In this document: piece by piece, positions 1 to 6,651 of the stretch
Layout: every line of letters starts with the position of its first letter
Position numbering within the stretch: the stretch's first letter is position 1
Source of the DNA: an uncultured Selenomonadaceae bacterium
GTDB lineage: Bacteria; Bacillota; Negativicutes; Selenomonadales; Selenomonadaceae
DNA: 9,038 bases
Assembly (NCBI GenBank): GCA_905233965.1
Contig: CAJOFG010000071.1
Location: forward strand, 1-9,038
Reading direction: 5' to 3'
Made by a program: the position numbers and the translations under genes
Notes under the pieces: model-generated
Told to the model about the DNA's origin: nothing
Database searches by the model: none
The model's input: the letters and a program-made list of their open reading frames with translations, nothing else

Positions 1-324
1 TTCGATGCGATGTACGGAGCGCAGGACGAAAAATTTGACAAGTCGCAAAAATTACATTCGTTGGCGACGGAGTTCGGCGCGAAAAAAGCTTTCCGGATTT
101 CAAAATTTTTCCACGTCGTCTGCGTCTTATGTTTCGTTCTCGTCGGCGTGAGTTTGAAACTCGGCTTGCTCTACTACGTCGGAGTTTTAATCGCGGCGAT
201 AACTTTGGTTTATCAACATTCGATAGTCGGCCCGAAAGATTTTCACATGGTGGATCAAAGTTACTTCATGCGGAACGGGATTGTTTCGGTCGCGATTTTG
301 ATTTTCACTTTTCTTTCGCTTTAA
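1..324 (+). CDS. ubiA: UbiA-family polyprenyltransferase, C-terminal part (5' end outside window)
   Basis: Integral membrane enzyme that joins a polyprenyl chain to an aromatic acid, probably in menaquinone synthesis (4-hydroxybenzoate/MqnP-like branch). The 107 visible residues open with the second Asp-rich motif of the family, FDAMYGAQDEKFD at residues 1-13, followed by the usual LHSLATEFG stretch; these Asp residues bind Mg2+-diphosphate in UbiA enzymes. Three hydrophobic segments follow, at about residues 36-52, 54-72 and 92-107, and the protein ends within the last one, as expected for the last helices of the fold. The N-terminal two thirds, including the first Asp-rich motif, lie outside the window, so the exact substrate cannot be decided. 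No convincing terminator separates it from the promoter of the next gene. The family call is firm; the subfamily and symbol are tentative. Confidence 0.82.
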   Translation, partial: FDAMYGAQDEKFDKSQKLHSLATEFGAKKAFRISKFFHVVCVLCFVLVGVSLKLGLLYYVGVLIAAITLVYQHSIVGPKDFHMVDQSYFMRNGIVSVAILIFTFLSL

Positions 325-352
325 ACAAATTTTTTTCTGAAAGAAATTTTCA

Positions 353-380
353 TTGAAAAACCGGTTTTATCTGCTATAAT
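353..380 (+). promoter_or_regulatory. Sigma-A type promoter with extended -10, upstream of the LCP gene
   Basis: TTGAAA at 353-358 is followed after 16 bases by a perfect TATAAT at 375-380. TG at 372-373 gives an extended -10 (TGCTATAAT). Transcription would start at about 386-388, leaving a leader of about 55 bases before the chosen LCP start at 442. It probably drives LCP and alaS together. The call is by sequence match only, but the boxes and spacing are close to consensus. Confidence 0.75.
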
Positions 381-441
381 GCCCGGCGAAATAATTCAAA
401 GTCTTTATCCATATAAAAAAATTTCGGAGATGAAAAGCGGA

Positions 442-1569
442 ATGATAAGAGAAAAAATTATGATGAAACGCAGAGAACGCCGGGAGCTTGAGGAGAAAAA
501 ATCCCGAAAATATTTTTACTTCTTCGTCGCGTCGGCAATTCTCTTCACGTTTTGCTTGGGGGCATTTATCGTCTACGGTTTTCCGGGGAAAAAAGATTTG
601 CCCAAGTACGTCAGAAAATTTACGGTGACGGAGGAGCAAAAAGAAAATTCTTCGCCGACGATTTTGCCGACAATGGACGAAAATATGACGGTCATGTTAA
701 TGGGCGTTGACGAAAGACACGACGACGTGGGACGCTCCGATACTCTCATGTTGCTCAACGTCATCAACGACGAAGTTTCCCTGCTGTCCGTTCCCCGCGA
801 CACCAGAGTTTATGTCGAACGTCACGGTTACCAAAAAATAAATGCGGCTTACGCTTACGGCGGCGAAGATTTGACGAAGAAAACTTTGGAAGAATTTCTC
901 GGAATTGAAGTAAATCGTCACGTCAAAATAAATACCGTCGAATTTGTAAAGCTGATTGACATTTTGGGCGGCGTTGACGTTTACATTGAACGCGACATGG
1001 ATTACGAAGATCCTTGGGACGACAACGGCGGACTTTCCATTCACTTGACGAAGGGACTTCAGCATTTGGACGGAAAAAAGGCGATTCAGTTCGTTCGTTT
1101 CCGTGACGAGGAAGGAGATGCCGGACGCGTTCGCCGCCAACAAACTTTTATGCAGGCGTGCGCCGACAGATTGACAGACCCTTCGATGCTTTTGAAGTTG
1201 CCGGAAATTTTGGGCGCGGTTAATTCTGCCGTCGAAACGGATTTGAGTTATTCCGAAATGCTTGCGCTTGCCGGCTCTTTGAAGTCTGCGGAAAGTTCCG
1301 CGAAAGTCAGACGCGGCACCGTTCCCGGTTATTGGGAATACATTGACGGAGTAAGTTACCTTGTCCCGGACGTAATGCGTTTGGGCGAAGTCGTCATCCA
1401 CAATCTCGGAATGAAGGCGACGCAGAAACATTTTGAACAAGTTTCACGCGAATATCCGGTCGGTTCGCCTTACAACTTCTACGACGTGAATCCGGATCAG
1501 GAAAAAGATTTCAAAGTCATGGACGACATCGACAGAGAACAAATCAAATTGACGGAGAACAATATTTAA
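442..1569 (+). CDS. LCP (LytR-CpsA-Psr) family cell-wall glycopolymer transferase
   Basis: Membrane-anchored enzyme that transfers undecaprenyl-linked glycopolymers (teichoic-acid-like polymers or capsule) to peptidoglycan on the outer face of the membrane. The short cytoplasmic N-terminus is rich in Arg, Lys and Glu; one membrane segment spans about residues 24-46; the LCP domain spans about residues 82-240. Conserved family residues are visible: GVD, RSDT at 98-101, SVPRDT with R119/D120, KINAAYAYGG, and FVRFRDEEGDAGRVRRQQ with R219, R221, D222, R229, R231 and R232, which bind the polyprenyl-phosphate and metal. I chose 442, with GGAG at 426-429 (12 bases upstream). In-frame ATGs at 430, 460 and 463 remain possible. 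The ATG at 379 is rejected because it lies in the -10 box. The protein is about 375 residues, with about 150 after the LCP domain and no second recognised domain. alaS follows after 38 bases, probably in the same transcript. The polymer substrate is unknown. Confidence 0.9.
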   Translation: MIREKIMMKRRERRELEEKKSRKYFYFFVASAILFTFCLGAFIVYGFPGKKDLPKYVRKFTVTEEQKENSSPTILPTMDENMTVMLMGVDERHDDVGRSDTLMLLNVINDEVSLLSVPRDTRVYVERHGYQKINAAYAYGGEDLTKKTLEEFLGIEVNRHVKINTVEFVKLIDILGGVDVYIERDMDYEDPWDDNGGLSIHLTKGLQHLDGKKAIQFVRFRDEEGDAGRVRRQQTFMQACADRLTDPSMLLKLPEILGAVNSAVETDLSYSEMLALAGSLKSAESSAKVRRGTVPGYWEYIDGVSYLVPDVMRLGEVVIHNLGMKATQKHFEQVSREYPVGSPYNFYDVNPDQEKDFKVMDDIDREQIKLTENNI

Positions 1570-1593
1570 CCTTTTTGCTGAAAAATTTTTTTT

Positions 1594-1599
1594 GGAGAG
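1594..1599 (+). promoter_or_regulatory. Ribosome binding site that selects a TTG start for alaS
   Basis: GGAGAG at 1594-1599 lies 8 bases before TTG at 1608, which is ideal spacing. The in-frame ATG at 1617 is 17 bases away, too far for this site, and no other Shine-Dalgarno match serves it. A GTG at 1599 overlaps the site itself and is excluded. Confidence 0.65.
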
Positions 1600-1607
1600 T
1601 GATAATT

Positions 1608-4229
1608 TTGAATTATATGACGGGAAACGAATTGCGCGAGGCGTACATAAAATTTTTTGAGGAAAAGAAAGGGCATTTGCATTTGCCGAGTGCGTCGCTG
1701 ATTCCGAAAGACGATCCCACACTTTTGATGATCGGTGCGGGAATGGCTCCGTTCAAAGCATTTTTCACCGGCAAAGTAAATCCTCCGCGCCGGCGCGTCG
1801 TGACTTCCCAGCGTTGCGTGAGAACCGGAGATATTGAGAACGTCGGACGCACTGCCCGGCATCATACTTATTTTGAAATGCTCGGAAATTTTTCTTTCGG
1901 CGACTACTTCAAAGAAAGTGCAATTCCTTGGGCTTGGGAATTTTTGACGGAAGTTTGCGGACTTCCCCGCGAAAAACTTTGGGTTTCGATTTATCCGAAA
2001 GATGACGAAGCGGAAAAAATTTGGTTGCAACAGCCCGGACTTTCTCCCGACAGAATTGTCCGGCTTGAAGATAATTTCTGGGAGATAGGCACCGGCGGAC
2101 CTTGCGGACCGGATTCCGAAATTTACATCGACTTGGGCGAAGAGCGCGGCTGCGGAAAAGATACTTGCGCGCCGGGTTGCGATTGCGACAGATATTTGGA
2201 AATTTGGAATTTGGTTTTCACTCAATACAACAAGACCGACGAAGGCAAGTATGAACCGCTCGAACATAAAAATATTGATACGGGTTGCGGCTTGGAACGC
2301 CTTGCCTCCGTTCTGCAAAACAAGCCGTCGAATTTTGAAACGGATTTGCTTTTCCCGATTATCGAATACGTTGAAAAATGTTGCGCCTTCAAATACGGGG
2401 AAGATGCCAAAAAAGATATTTCGTTCAAAGTCATCGCCGACCATGCCCGGAGCATGACGGTCATGATTATGGACGGAATTTTGCCGTCGAACGAAGGACG
2501 CGGTTACGTTCTCCGCAGAATTTTGCGTCGCGCCGTTCGTCACGGACGTATGCTCGGAATTAAAGATGCATTTTTGGAAGGCGCGGTTGCCGTCGTCGCG
2601 AAAATTTATTCCGGCGTTTCCGACTTTGAGGAATTGGAAAATCGTATCGACTACATCAAAAAAGTAATTCGCCTCGAAGAGGACAGATTCGCGCTCACCT
2701 TGACGCAGGGCATGGAGCTTTTGACGAAGGAAATTGACGCGATTAAAAATTCCGGCAAGGAAGAAATTTCCGGCGAATTTATTTTCAAACTTTACGACAC
2801 TTACGGTTTCCCCTTCGAGTTGACGGACGAAATTTTGCAGGAAAACAATTTGACGCCGGACAAAAAAGGTTTCGACGCGGCGATGGAAAATCAACGTCAA
2901 CGCGCCCGTGCCGCACGCGCCGAAAATGAATGGGCGGCAATTCCGGATTTGTCTTCAATCGACACGAAAAAATTAAAAGTTGATGCGTCGGTTACCGAAT
3001 CGAAAGTCGTTGCGATTTGGGAGCGCGGCAAACTTGTCGATGAAGTTCACGACGGAGCGGAAGTCGGCATAATTTTGGAATCGACACCTTTTTATGCGGA
3101 AGGCGGCGGACAAGTCGGCGACGAAGGAGAATTTGTCGGCGAAGTCGGAAAAATTCGCGTCGACAATGCGAAGAAACTTCCGGACGGAACGGTTTATCAC
3201 GAAGCATTTATCGAAGAAGGCGGTTTGAAAGTCGGCGAAGTCGTCAAAATTAAAATCGACCGCGACAAAAAACTTTCTTCAGCCCGGAACCACACGGCGA
3301 CACATTTACTTCAAGCCGCGCTCAGGAAAGTTGTCGGCGACCAAGTTCATCAAGCCGGCTCACTCGTCACTCCGGAGCGTTTGCGTTTCGACTTTTCAAA
3401 TTTTGAACCGGTTACCGCCGTTCAACTTGCGGAAGTCGAAGAAATGGTAAACGAAGAAATTTTGAAAGCAACCGACGTTGAAATTCAACAAATGGGAATT
3501 GAGGACGCGAAGAAACTCGGTGCGATGGCTCTGTTCGGCGAAAAATACGGCGACGTTGTCCGCGTGGTAAGCGTTCCCGGGTTCAGTTGCGAACTTTGCG
3601 GCGGCTCTCACGTCAAAAACGTCGGTCAGATCGGCAGATTTAAAATCGTCAGCGAAGGCGGAGTCGCGGCGGGTGTTCGCAGAATTGAGGCGATAACCGG
3701 TCGTGCGGCGATTAAAGATGCGAATCGTCAGACGGAAATTTTAAATTCTGCCGCCGGACTTTTGAAAGTGCGTTCGGAGGATTTGCCGGCGAAGATTGAA
3801 AAAATTCTCGTCGAAGATCGCGAAATGAAAAAGCAACTCGATGAAGTTCATCACCTGCAAGAAAGAGCCGAAGCGCAAAAAATTTTGGCGGGCATTAAAG
3901 AAATCGGCGGCTTGAAATTTGTTTCCGGTCTTGCCCACGCAAAAAATCCGGAAGAGTTGCGCGACATGGCGGACAAGGCGATTGACAAACTCGAAAACGG
4001 CGTTGTCGTTCTCGCGGCAGTCAACGACGGCAAAGTAAGTCTCGTCGTCAAGGCGGACAAAAAAGCCGTTGCCGCCGGAGTTCATGCCGGAAAAATCGTA
4101 AAAGAAATTTCCAAACTTGTCGGCGGGGGCGGCGGCGGTCGTCCGGACATGGCGCAGGCGGGAGGAAAAAATCCGGACGGTATCCCGCAAATGTTCGATG
4201 CCGCAGAAAAATTGTTGAATGAAATTTAA
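1608..4229 (+). CDS. alaS: Alanyl-tRNA synthetase
   Basis: Class II synthetase that charges tRNA-Ala in the cytoplasm and clears mischarged Ser- or Gly-tRNA-Ala. With the TTG start it has 873 residues, normal for the family (about 875). The catalytic core comes first, with motif 2 around R84 (RHHTYFEMLGNFSFGDYF) and motif 3 around NEGRGYVLRRILRR at 295-308. The tRNA-recognition region follows. The editing domain carries zinc ligands in HTATH (H562, H566) and CELCGGSH (C664, H668). A C-Ala domain ends with a Gly run at about 839-844 and RPDMAQAGGK. All key residues are present and the frame is intact. If the ATG at 1617 is used, three residues are lost. There is no room for a T-box leader in the 38 bases upstream, so expression probably follows the LCP promoter at 353-380. 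A terminator follows 43 bases after the stop. Confidence 0.97.
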   Translation: MNYMTGNELREAYIKFFEEKKGHLHLPSASLIPKDDPTLLMIGAGMAPFKAFFTGKVNPPRRRVVTSQRCVRTGDIENVGRTARHHTYFEMLGNFSFGDYFKESAIPWAWEFLTEVCGLPREKLWVSIYPKDDEAEKIWLQQPGLSPDRIVRLEDNFWEIGTGGPCGPDSEIYIDLGEERGCGKDTCAPGCDCDRYLEIWNLVFTQYNKTDEGKYEPLEHKNIDTGCGLERLASVLQNKPSNFETDLLFPIIEYVEKCCAFKYGEDAKKDISFKVIADHARSMTVMIMDGILPSNEGRGYVLRRILRRAVRHGRMLGIKDAFLEGAVAVVAKIYSGVSDFEELENRIDYIKKVIRLEEDRFALTLTQGMELLTKEIDAIKNSGKEEISGEFIFKLYDTYGFPFELTDEILQENNLTPDKKGFDAAMENQRQRARAARAENEWAAIPDLSSIDTKKLKVDASVTESKVVAIWERGKLVDEVHDGAEVGIILESTPFYAEGGGQVGDEGEFVGEVGKIRVDNAKKLPDGTVYHEAFIEEGGLKVGEVVKIKIDRDKKLSSARNHTATHLLQAALRKVVGDQVHQAGSLVTPERLRFDFSNFEPVTAVQLAEVEEMVNEEILKATDVEIQQMGIEDAKKLGAMALFGEKYGDVVRVVSVPGFSCELCGGSHVKNVGQIGRFKIVSEGGVAAGVRRIEAITGRAAIKDANRQTEILNSAAGLLKVRSEDLPAKIEKILVEDREMKKQLDEVHHLQERAEAQKILAGIKEIGGLKFVSGLAHAKNPEELRDMADKAIDKLENGVVVLAAVNDGKVSLVVKADKKAVAAGVHAGKIVKEISKLVGGGGGGRPDMAQAGGKNPDGIPQMFDAAEKLLNEI

Positions 4230-4272
4230 AAAATTTGCGGTATAAAAAAAATTTTGGGAAGAGAAATATTTT

Positions 4273-4314
4273 TCAAGCCGAATGTTTTTTTAAGCAACGG
4301 CTTGATTTTTTTTT
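4273..4314 (+). terminator. Intrinsic terminator after alaS
   Basis: TCAAGCCG at 4273-4280 pairs perfectly with CGGCTTGA at 4298-4305. A run of nine T follows at 4306-4314. The 17-base loop is longer than usual and itself holds a T run, but stem and tract are typical of rho-independent termination. It closes the LCP-alaS unit and separates it from rqcH. Since it lies about 55 bases before rqcH, an attenuator role is conceivable, but no alternative antiterminator helix is evident. Confidence 0.8.
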
Positions 4315-4368
4315 GAACGAGATTTATTTTTTGAATGAAGTTTATTTTTTTGAACGAGGTTTTTAAAA
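4313..4368 (+). repeat. Three tandem imperfect 18-19 bp repeats ending in the rqcH ribosome binding site
   Basis: Three units run head to tail: TTGAACGAGATTTATTTT (4313-4330), TTGAATGAAGTTTATTTTT (4331-4349) and TTGAACGAGGTTTTTAAAA (4350-4368). The last supplies the rqcH ribosome binding site, GAGG at 4356-4359, 9 bases before the ATG. The first two carry weaker versions (GAGA, GAAG) at the same position in the unit. This looks like local duplication of a Shine-Dalgarno segment; any role in translation or as a binding site is inference. Confidence 0.6.
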
Positions 4369-6093
4369 ATGAATTTGGACGGCTTTTCGATGCACCCGCT
4401 GACGAAGGAACTTTCCGACTTGCTGACCGGCGGACGCATAGACAAAATTACTCAGCAAAACAAAGTAAATTTCACGCTGGCAATTCGACAGCCGGGAAAA
4501 ACTCATCTGCTCCGAATTTCAATCGCGCCGCAAAATCCTTCAATGCACGTTATAAAAAAAGCCGGCGAAAATTTGCCGGAGCCTTCGACTTTCTGCATGG
4601 TTCTTCGGAAAAATTTGGACAACGGACGCATTGCCGAAATTCGTCAGCACAAGTCCGACAGAATTATTTTCATCGACGTTGACACGATAGGTGCCGGCGG
4701 AAAAATTCAAACCGTCACGCTTGTCGCGGAGTTAATCGGGAAGTACAGCAACATAATTTTAATTTCGGACGGCGTGATTGTTGATGCGCTGAAAAAAATC
4801 GGGACAAATTCCAGCCGTGTCCGAACCGTTTTGCCGAATCAAAATTATCAAATGCCGCCGGAACAGAACAAGCCGGATATTTTTTCCGCGCCCGTCGAAG
4901 AAATTATTTCCCGGATAAAATCGGAGCCGGATTTGCGAATCGACAAGGCGGTTATGAATTCTTGTTGCGGGTTCGGTCCTCAAACGGTGAAGGAAACAAT
5001 TTTTTCCGCCGGACTTCCGAACGATATAAAAATTTCCGAACTCGACGACGCGGATTTCAAAAGCTTGGAAAATTCTTTGCGTGAAATTCGGGCGGCGGCT
5101 GAAAATCCTTCGCCGTGCCTCGTCAATGAGTCCGGAAAAGTTTCCGCAATTTCCGCGATAAAATTAAATTACATTCAAAGCGGCGAGAAAAAATTTTTTG
5201 AAACGATTTCCGAAATGCTCGAAGTCGCCGACGAATTGACCGGGAATTACACGCCGCCGGACAAGGAAAAATTTTTAAAACTCGTCCGCAACGAATTGAA
5301 ACGTGCGACGAATAAAATTTCCGTTCTCGAAAAAGAATTGGCGCAGGCGGAGGACGCGGACACTCAAAGGATTCTTGCCGATAATCTTTCGACCTGCCGC
5401 TATCAATTCAAAGACCACGCCGACGACGAAATTGAAGTCCCGAACATTTACAGCGAAACCGGCGAAAAAATTTTGATTCCCCTCGATAAAAAATTGACGA
5501 TCGCCGCGAATGTTCAATCGCTTTACAAAAAATACGACAAGCTGAAACGTGCCGCCGGATTCATCGCCGAACAAATTCAAAAGTGCCGCGACGAAATTAT
5601 TTATCTCGAAACTGTCGAACACTCTTTGACGGCAAGCACGACGGCGGCTGAAATTGATGAGATACGCGCCGAATTGATTGCCGGAAATTATTTGAAAGAG
5701 GGCAGAAAAAAAACGGCGGGCAGTAAAAAGCCGGAGCCGTTCAAATTTTTTTCGCCGGACGGGACGGAAATTTTAATCGGAAAAAATAATTCGCAGAATG
5801 ACCGTCTGACTTTCAAAATTGCCGAGCCGAATGACGTATGGTTGCACACGAAGGACATCACCGGCTCCCACGTCATAATTCGTTGCGGGAAAGTTGCGCC
5901 GGGCGAAGAAACTTTGCTGTTCGCCGCAGAACTTGCCGTGAAATTTTCAAAGGCGGCGGGTTCGTCGAAAGTCCCGGTTGATTACACGCTTTGCAAATTT
6001 GTCAAGAAACCTTCCGGCGCGAAACCCGGCTTTGTCATCTTCACGAATCAAAAAACAATTTACGTTACGGACGGGGAGTTAAAAAATGAGTGA
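4369..6093 (+). CDS. rqcH: RqcH / Rqc2-type NFACT protein (ribosome quality control)
   Basis: NFACT-family protein of 574 residues, the usual full length; older annotation calls it fibronectin-binding protein. In Bacillus subtilis, RqcH binds the obstructed 50S subunit and recruits Ala-tRNA to add C-terminal Ala tails that mark stalled chains for ClpXP. The NFACT-N domain occupies about residues 1-180, starting MNLDGFSMHPLTKEL, and contains the Asp-Arg pair D97/R98 in KSDRIIF, the same numbers as the functional pair in B. subtilis RqcH. A helix-hairpin-helix-like part lies at about 185-240. Charged coiled-coil stretches lie at about 300-350 and 385-440. NFACT-R runs from about 455 to 560, with IGKNNSQNDRLTF and DVWLHTKDITGSHVII. 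The ATG at 4369 has GAGG 9 bases upstream. It lies just after the alaS terminator and overlaps the GNAT gene by 8 bases. No lesion is seen. Confidence 0.93.
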   Translation: MNLDGFSMHPLTKELSDLLTGGRIDKITQQNKVNFTLAIRQPGKTHLLRISIAPQNPSMHVIKKAGENLPEPSTFCMVLRKNLDNGRIAEIRQHKSDRIIFIDVDTIGAGGKIQTVTLVAELIGKYSNIILISDGVIVDALKKIGTNSSRVRTVLPNQNYQMPPEQNKPDIFSAPVEEIISRIKSEPDLRIDKAVMNSCCGFGPQTVKETIFSAGLPNDIKISELDDADFKSLENSLREIRAAAENPSPCLVNESGKVSAISAIKLNYIQSGEKKFFETISEMLEVADELTGNYTPPDKEKFLKLVRNELKRATNKISVLEKELAQAEDADTQRILADNLSTCRYQFKDHADDEIEVPNIYSETGEKILIPLDKKLTIAANVQSLYKKYDKLKRAAGFIAEQIQKCRDEIIYLETVEHSLTASTTAAEIDEIRAELIAGNYLKEGRKKTAGSKKPEPFKFFSPDGTEILIGKNNSQNDRLTFKIAEPNDVWLHTKDITGSHVIIRCGKVAPGEETLLFAAELAVKFSKAAGSSKVPVDYTLCKFVKKPSGAKPGFVIFTNQKTIYVTDGELKNE

Positions 6094-6608
6094 GGAAATA
6101 AAAATTCGTTCGGCGACGGTTGACGACGCGGAAGAACTTTTGAAAATTTATTCTTACTACGACCGCCGTCAGTTTCGAGTACAAAATTCCGACCGTCGCA
6201 AATTTTCGCGGCAGAATTTTTCGCACGCTGAAAAAATTTCCTTTCCTCGTCGCGGAACGTGCCGGAAAAATTTCGGGCTACGCTTACGCCCATGAATTTG
6301 TCGGGCGTGAGGCTTACCGGTTTTCCGCAGAGTTGACGATTTATCTTGACAAGGACGAACGGCGACACGGTATCGGTCGAAAACTTTATGAGGAGTTGGA
6401 AAAAATTTTGAAAGCCGCCGGAATTTTAAATTTGTACGTCTGCGTCGGGACGGTTGACCCGGAGGACGAATTTTTGACGAACGCCAGCCGGAATTTTCAC
6501 GAACATTGCGGATTTAAAACCGTCGGCACTTTCCAAAAATGCGGATACAAATTCGGCAGGTGGTACGATATGATTTGGATGGAAAAAATTATCGGCGAAC
6601 ACATTTGA
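6086..6608 (+). pseudogene. GNAT acetyltransferase (phosphinothricin/MnaT-like), frame broken near 6160
   Basis: Acetyl-CoA-dependent N-acetyltransferase of the phosphinothricin acetyltransferase/YncA type, which acetylates small amino-acid-like amines; the substrate here is unknown. The first 25 codons (IRSATVDDAEELLKIYSYY) read in one frame; from ACG at 6159 the rest reads in another (TTAVSFEYKIP, then ERAGKISGYAYAHEF, ELTIYLDKDERRHGIGRKLY, CGYKFGRWYDMIWMEK). The acetyl-CoA loop RRHGIG is at 6360-6377. The family normally has two or three residues between the Tyr-Tyr and Thr-Ala-Val positions (like YVENTAVSFE), so the break fits loss of about 8 bases (2, 5 or 8 by frame). Restored, it would have about 176 residues, normal for the family. 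The start at 6086 has GGGGAG at 6073-6078 and overlaps the end of rqcH by 8 bases, suggesting translational coupling. It is a true pseudogene or an assembly error. Confidence 0.8.
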
Positions 6609-6624
6609 AAAAATTCGGCAACAA

Positions 6625-6651
6625 AAAAATCCGAAACTCATTCGGATTTTT
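6625..6651. terminator. Bidirectional terminator between the convergent GNAT and radA genes
   Basis: AAAAATCCGAA at 6625-6635 pairs without mismatch with TTCGGATTTTT at 6641-6651 around a 5-base loop, ACTCA. The A run before the stem and the T run at its end give a U-tract on either transcript, so it can end both the rqcH-GNAT unit and the tlyA-radA unit. On the minus strand the last three sense codons of radA (Lys-Ser-Glu) lie in the stem and the stop codon (6638-6640) in the loop. Confidence 0.85.

Noticed and set aside
325..360. A possible terminator after the UbiA-type gene
   Set aside because: The T run at about 328-336 is not preceded by a GC-containing stem; only short A/T pairings such as TTTC/GAAA are possible, so it cannot be supported.
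697..1440. A 247-codon open frame on the minus strand opposite the LCP gene
   Set aside because: It is fully contained within a well-supported LCP domain on the other strand and shows no recognisable motif.
1566..2900. A 444-codon open frame on the minus strand opposite alaS
   Set aside because: It lies antisense to an unmistakable AlaS, its translation shows no family motif and is rich in Phe/Asn/Arg as expected from reversed codons, and it has no plausible ribosome site. It is a codon-bias shadow.
4302..4330. A possible rqcH promoter, TTGATT (4302-4307) and TATTTT (4325-4330) with a 17-base spacer
   Set aside because: Each box matches only four of six consensus bases in very AT-rich DNA, and the -35 overlaps the terminator stem. 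rqcH needs some promoter, but this one is too weak to call.
4230..4368. A riboswitch or T-box leader before rqcH
   Set aside because: Only one terminator hairpin and simple AT-rich repeats are present; no T-box sequence, antiterminator or known aptamer core is visible in the 139 bases.
6150..6170. Programmed ribosomal frameshifting in the GNAT gene
   Set aside because: There is no slippery heptamer or downstream structure at the junction, and the family alignment indicates missing residues, which a frameshift alone would not restore.
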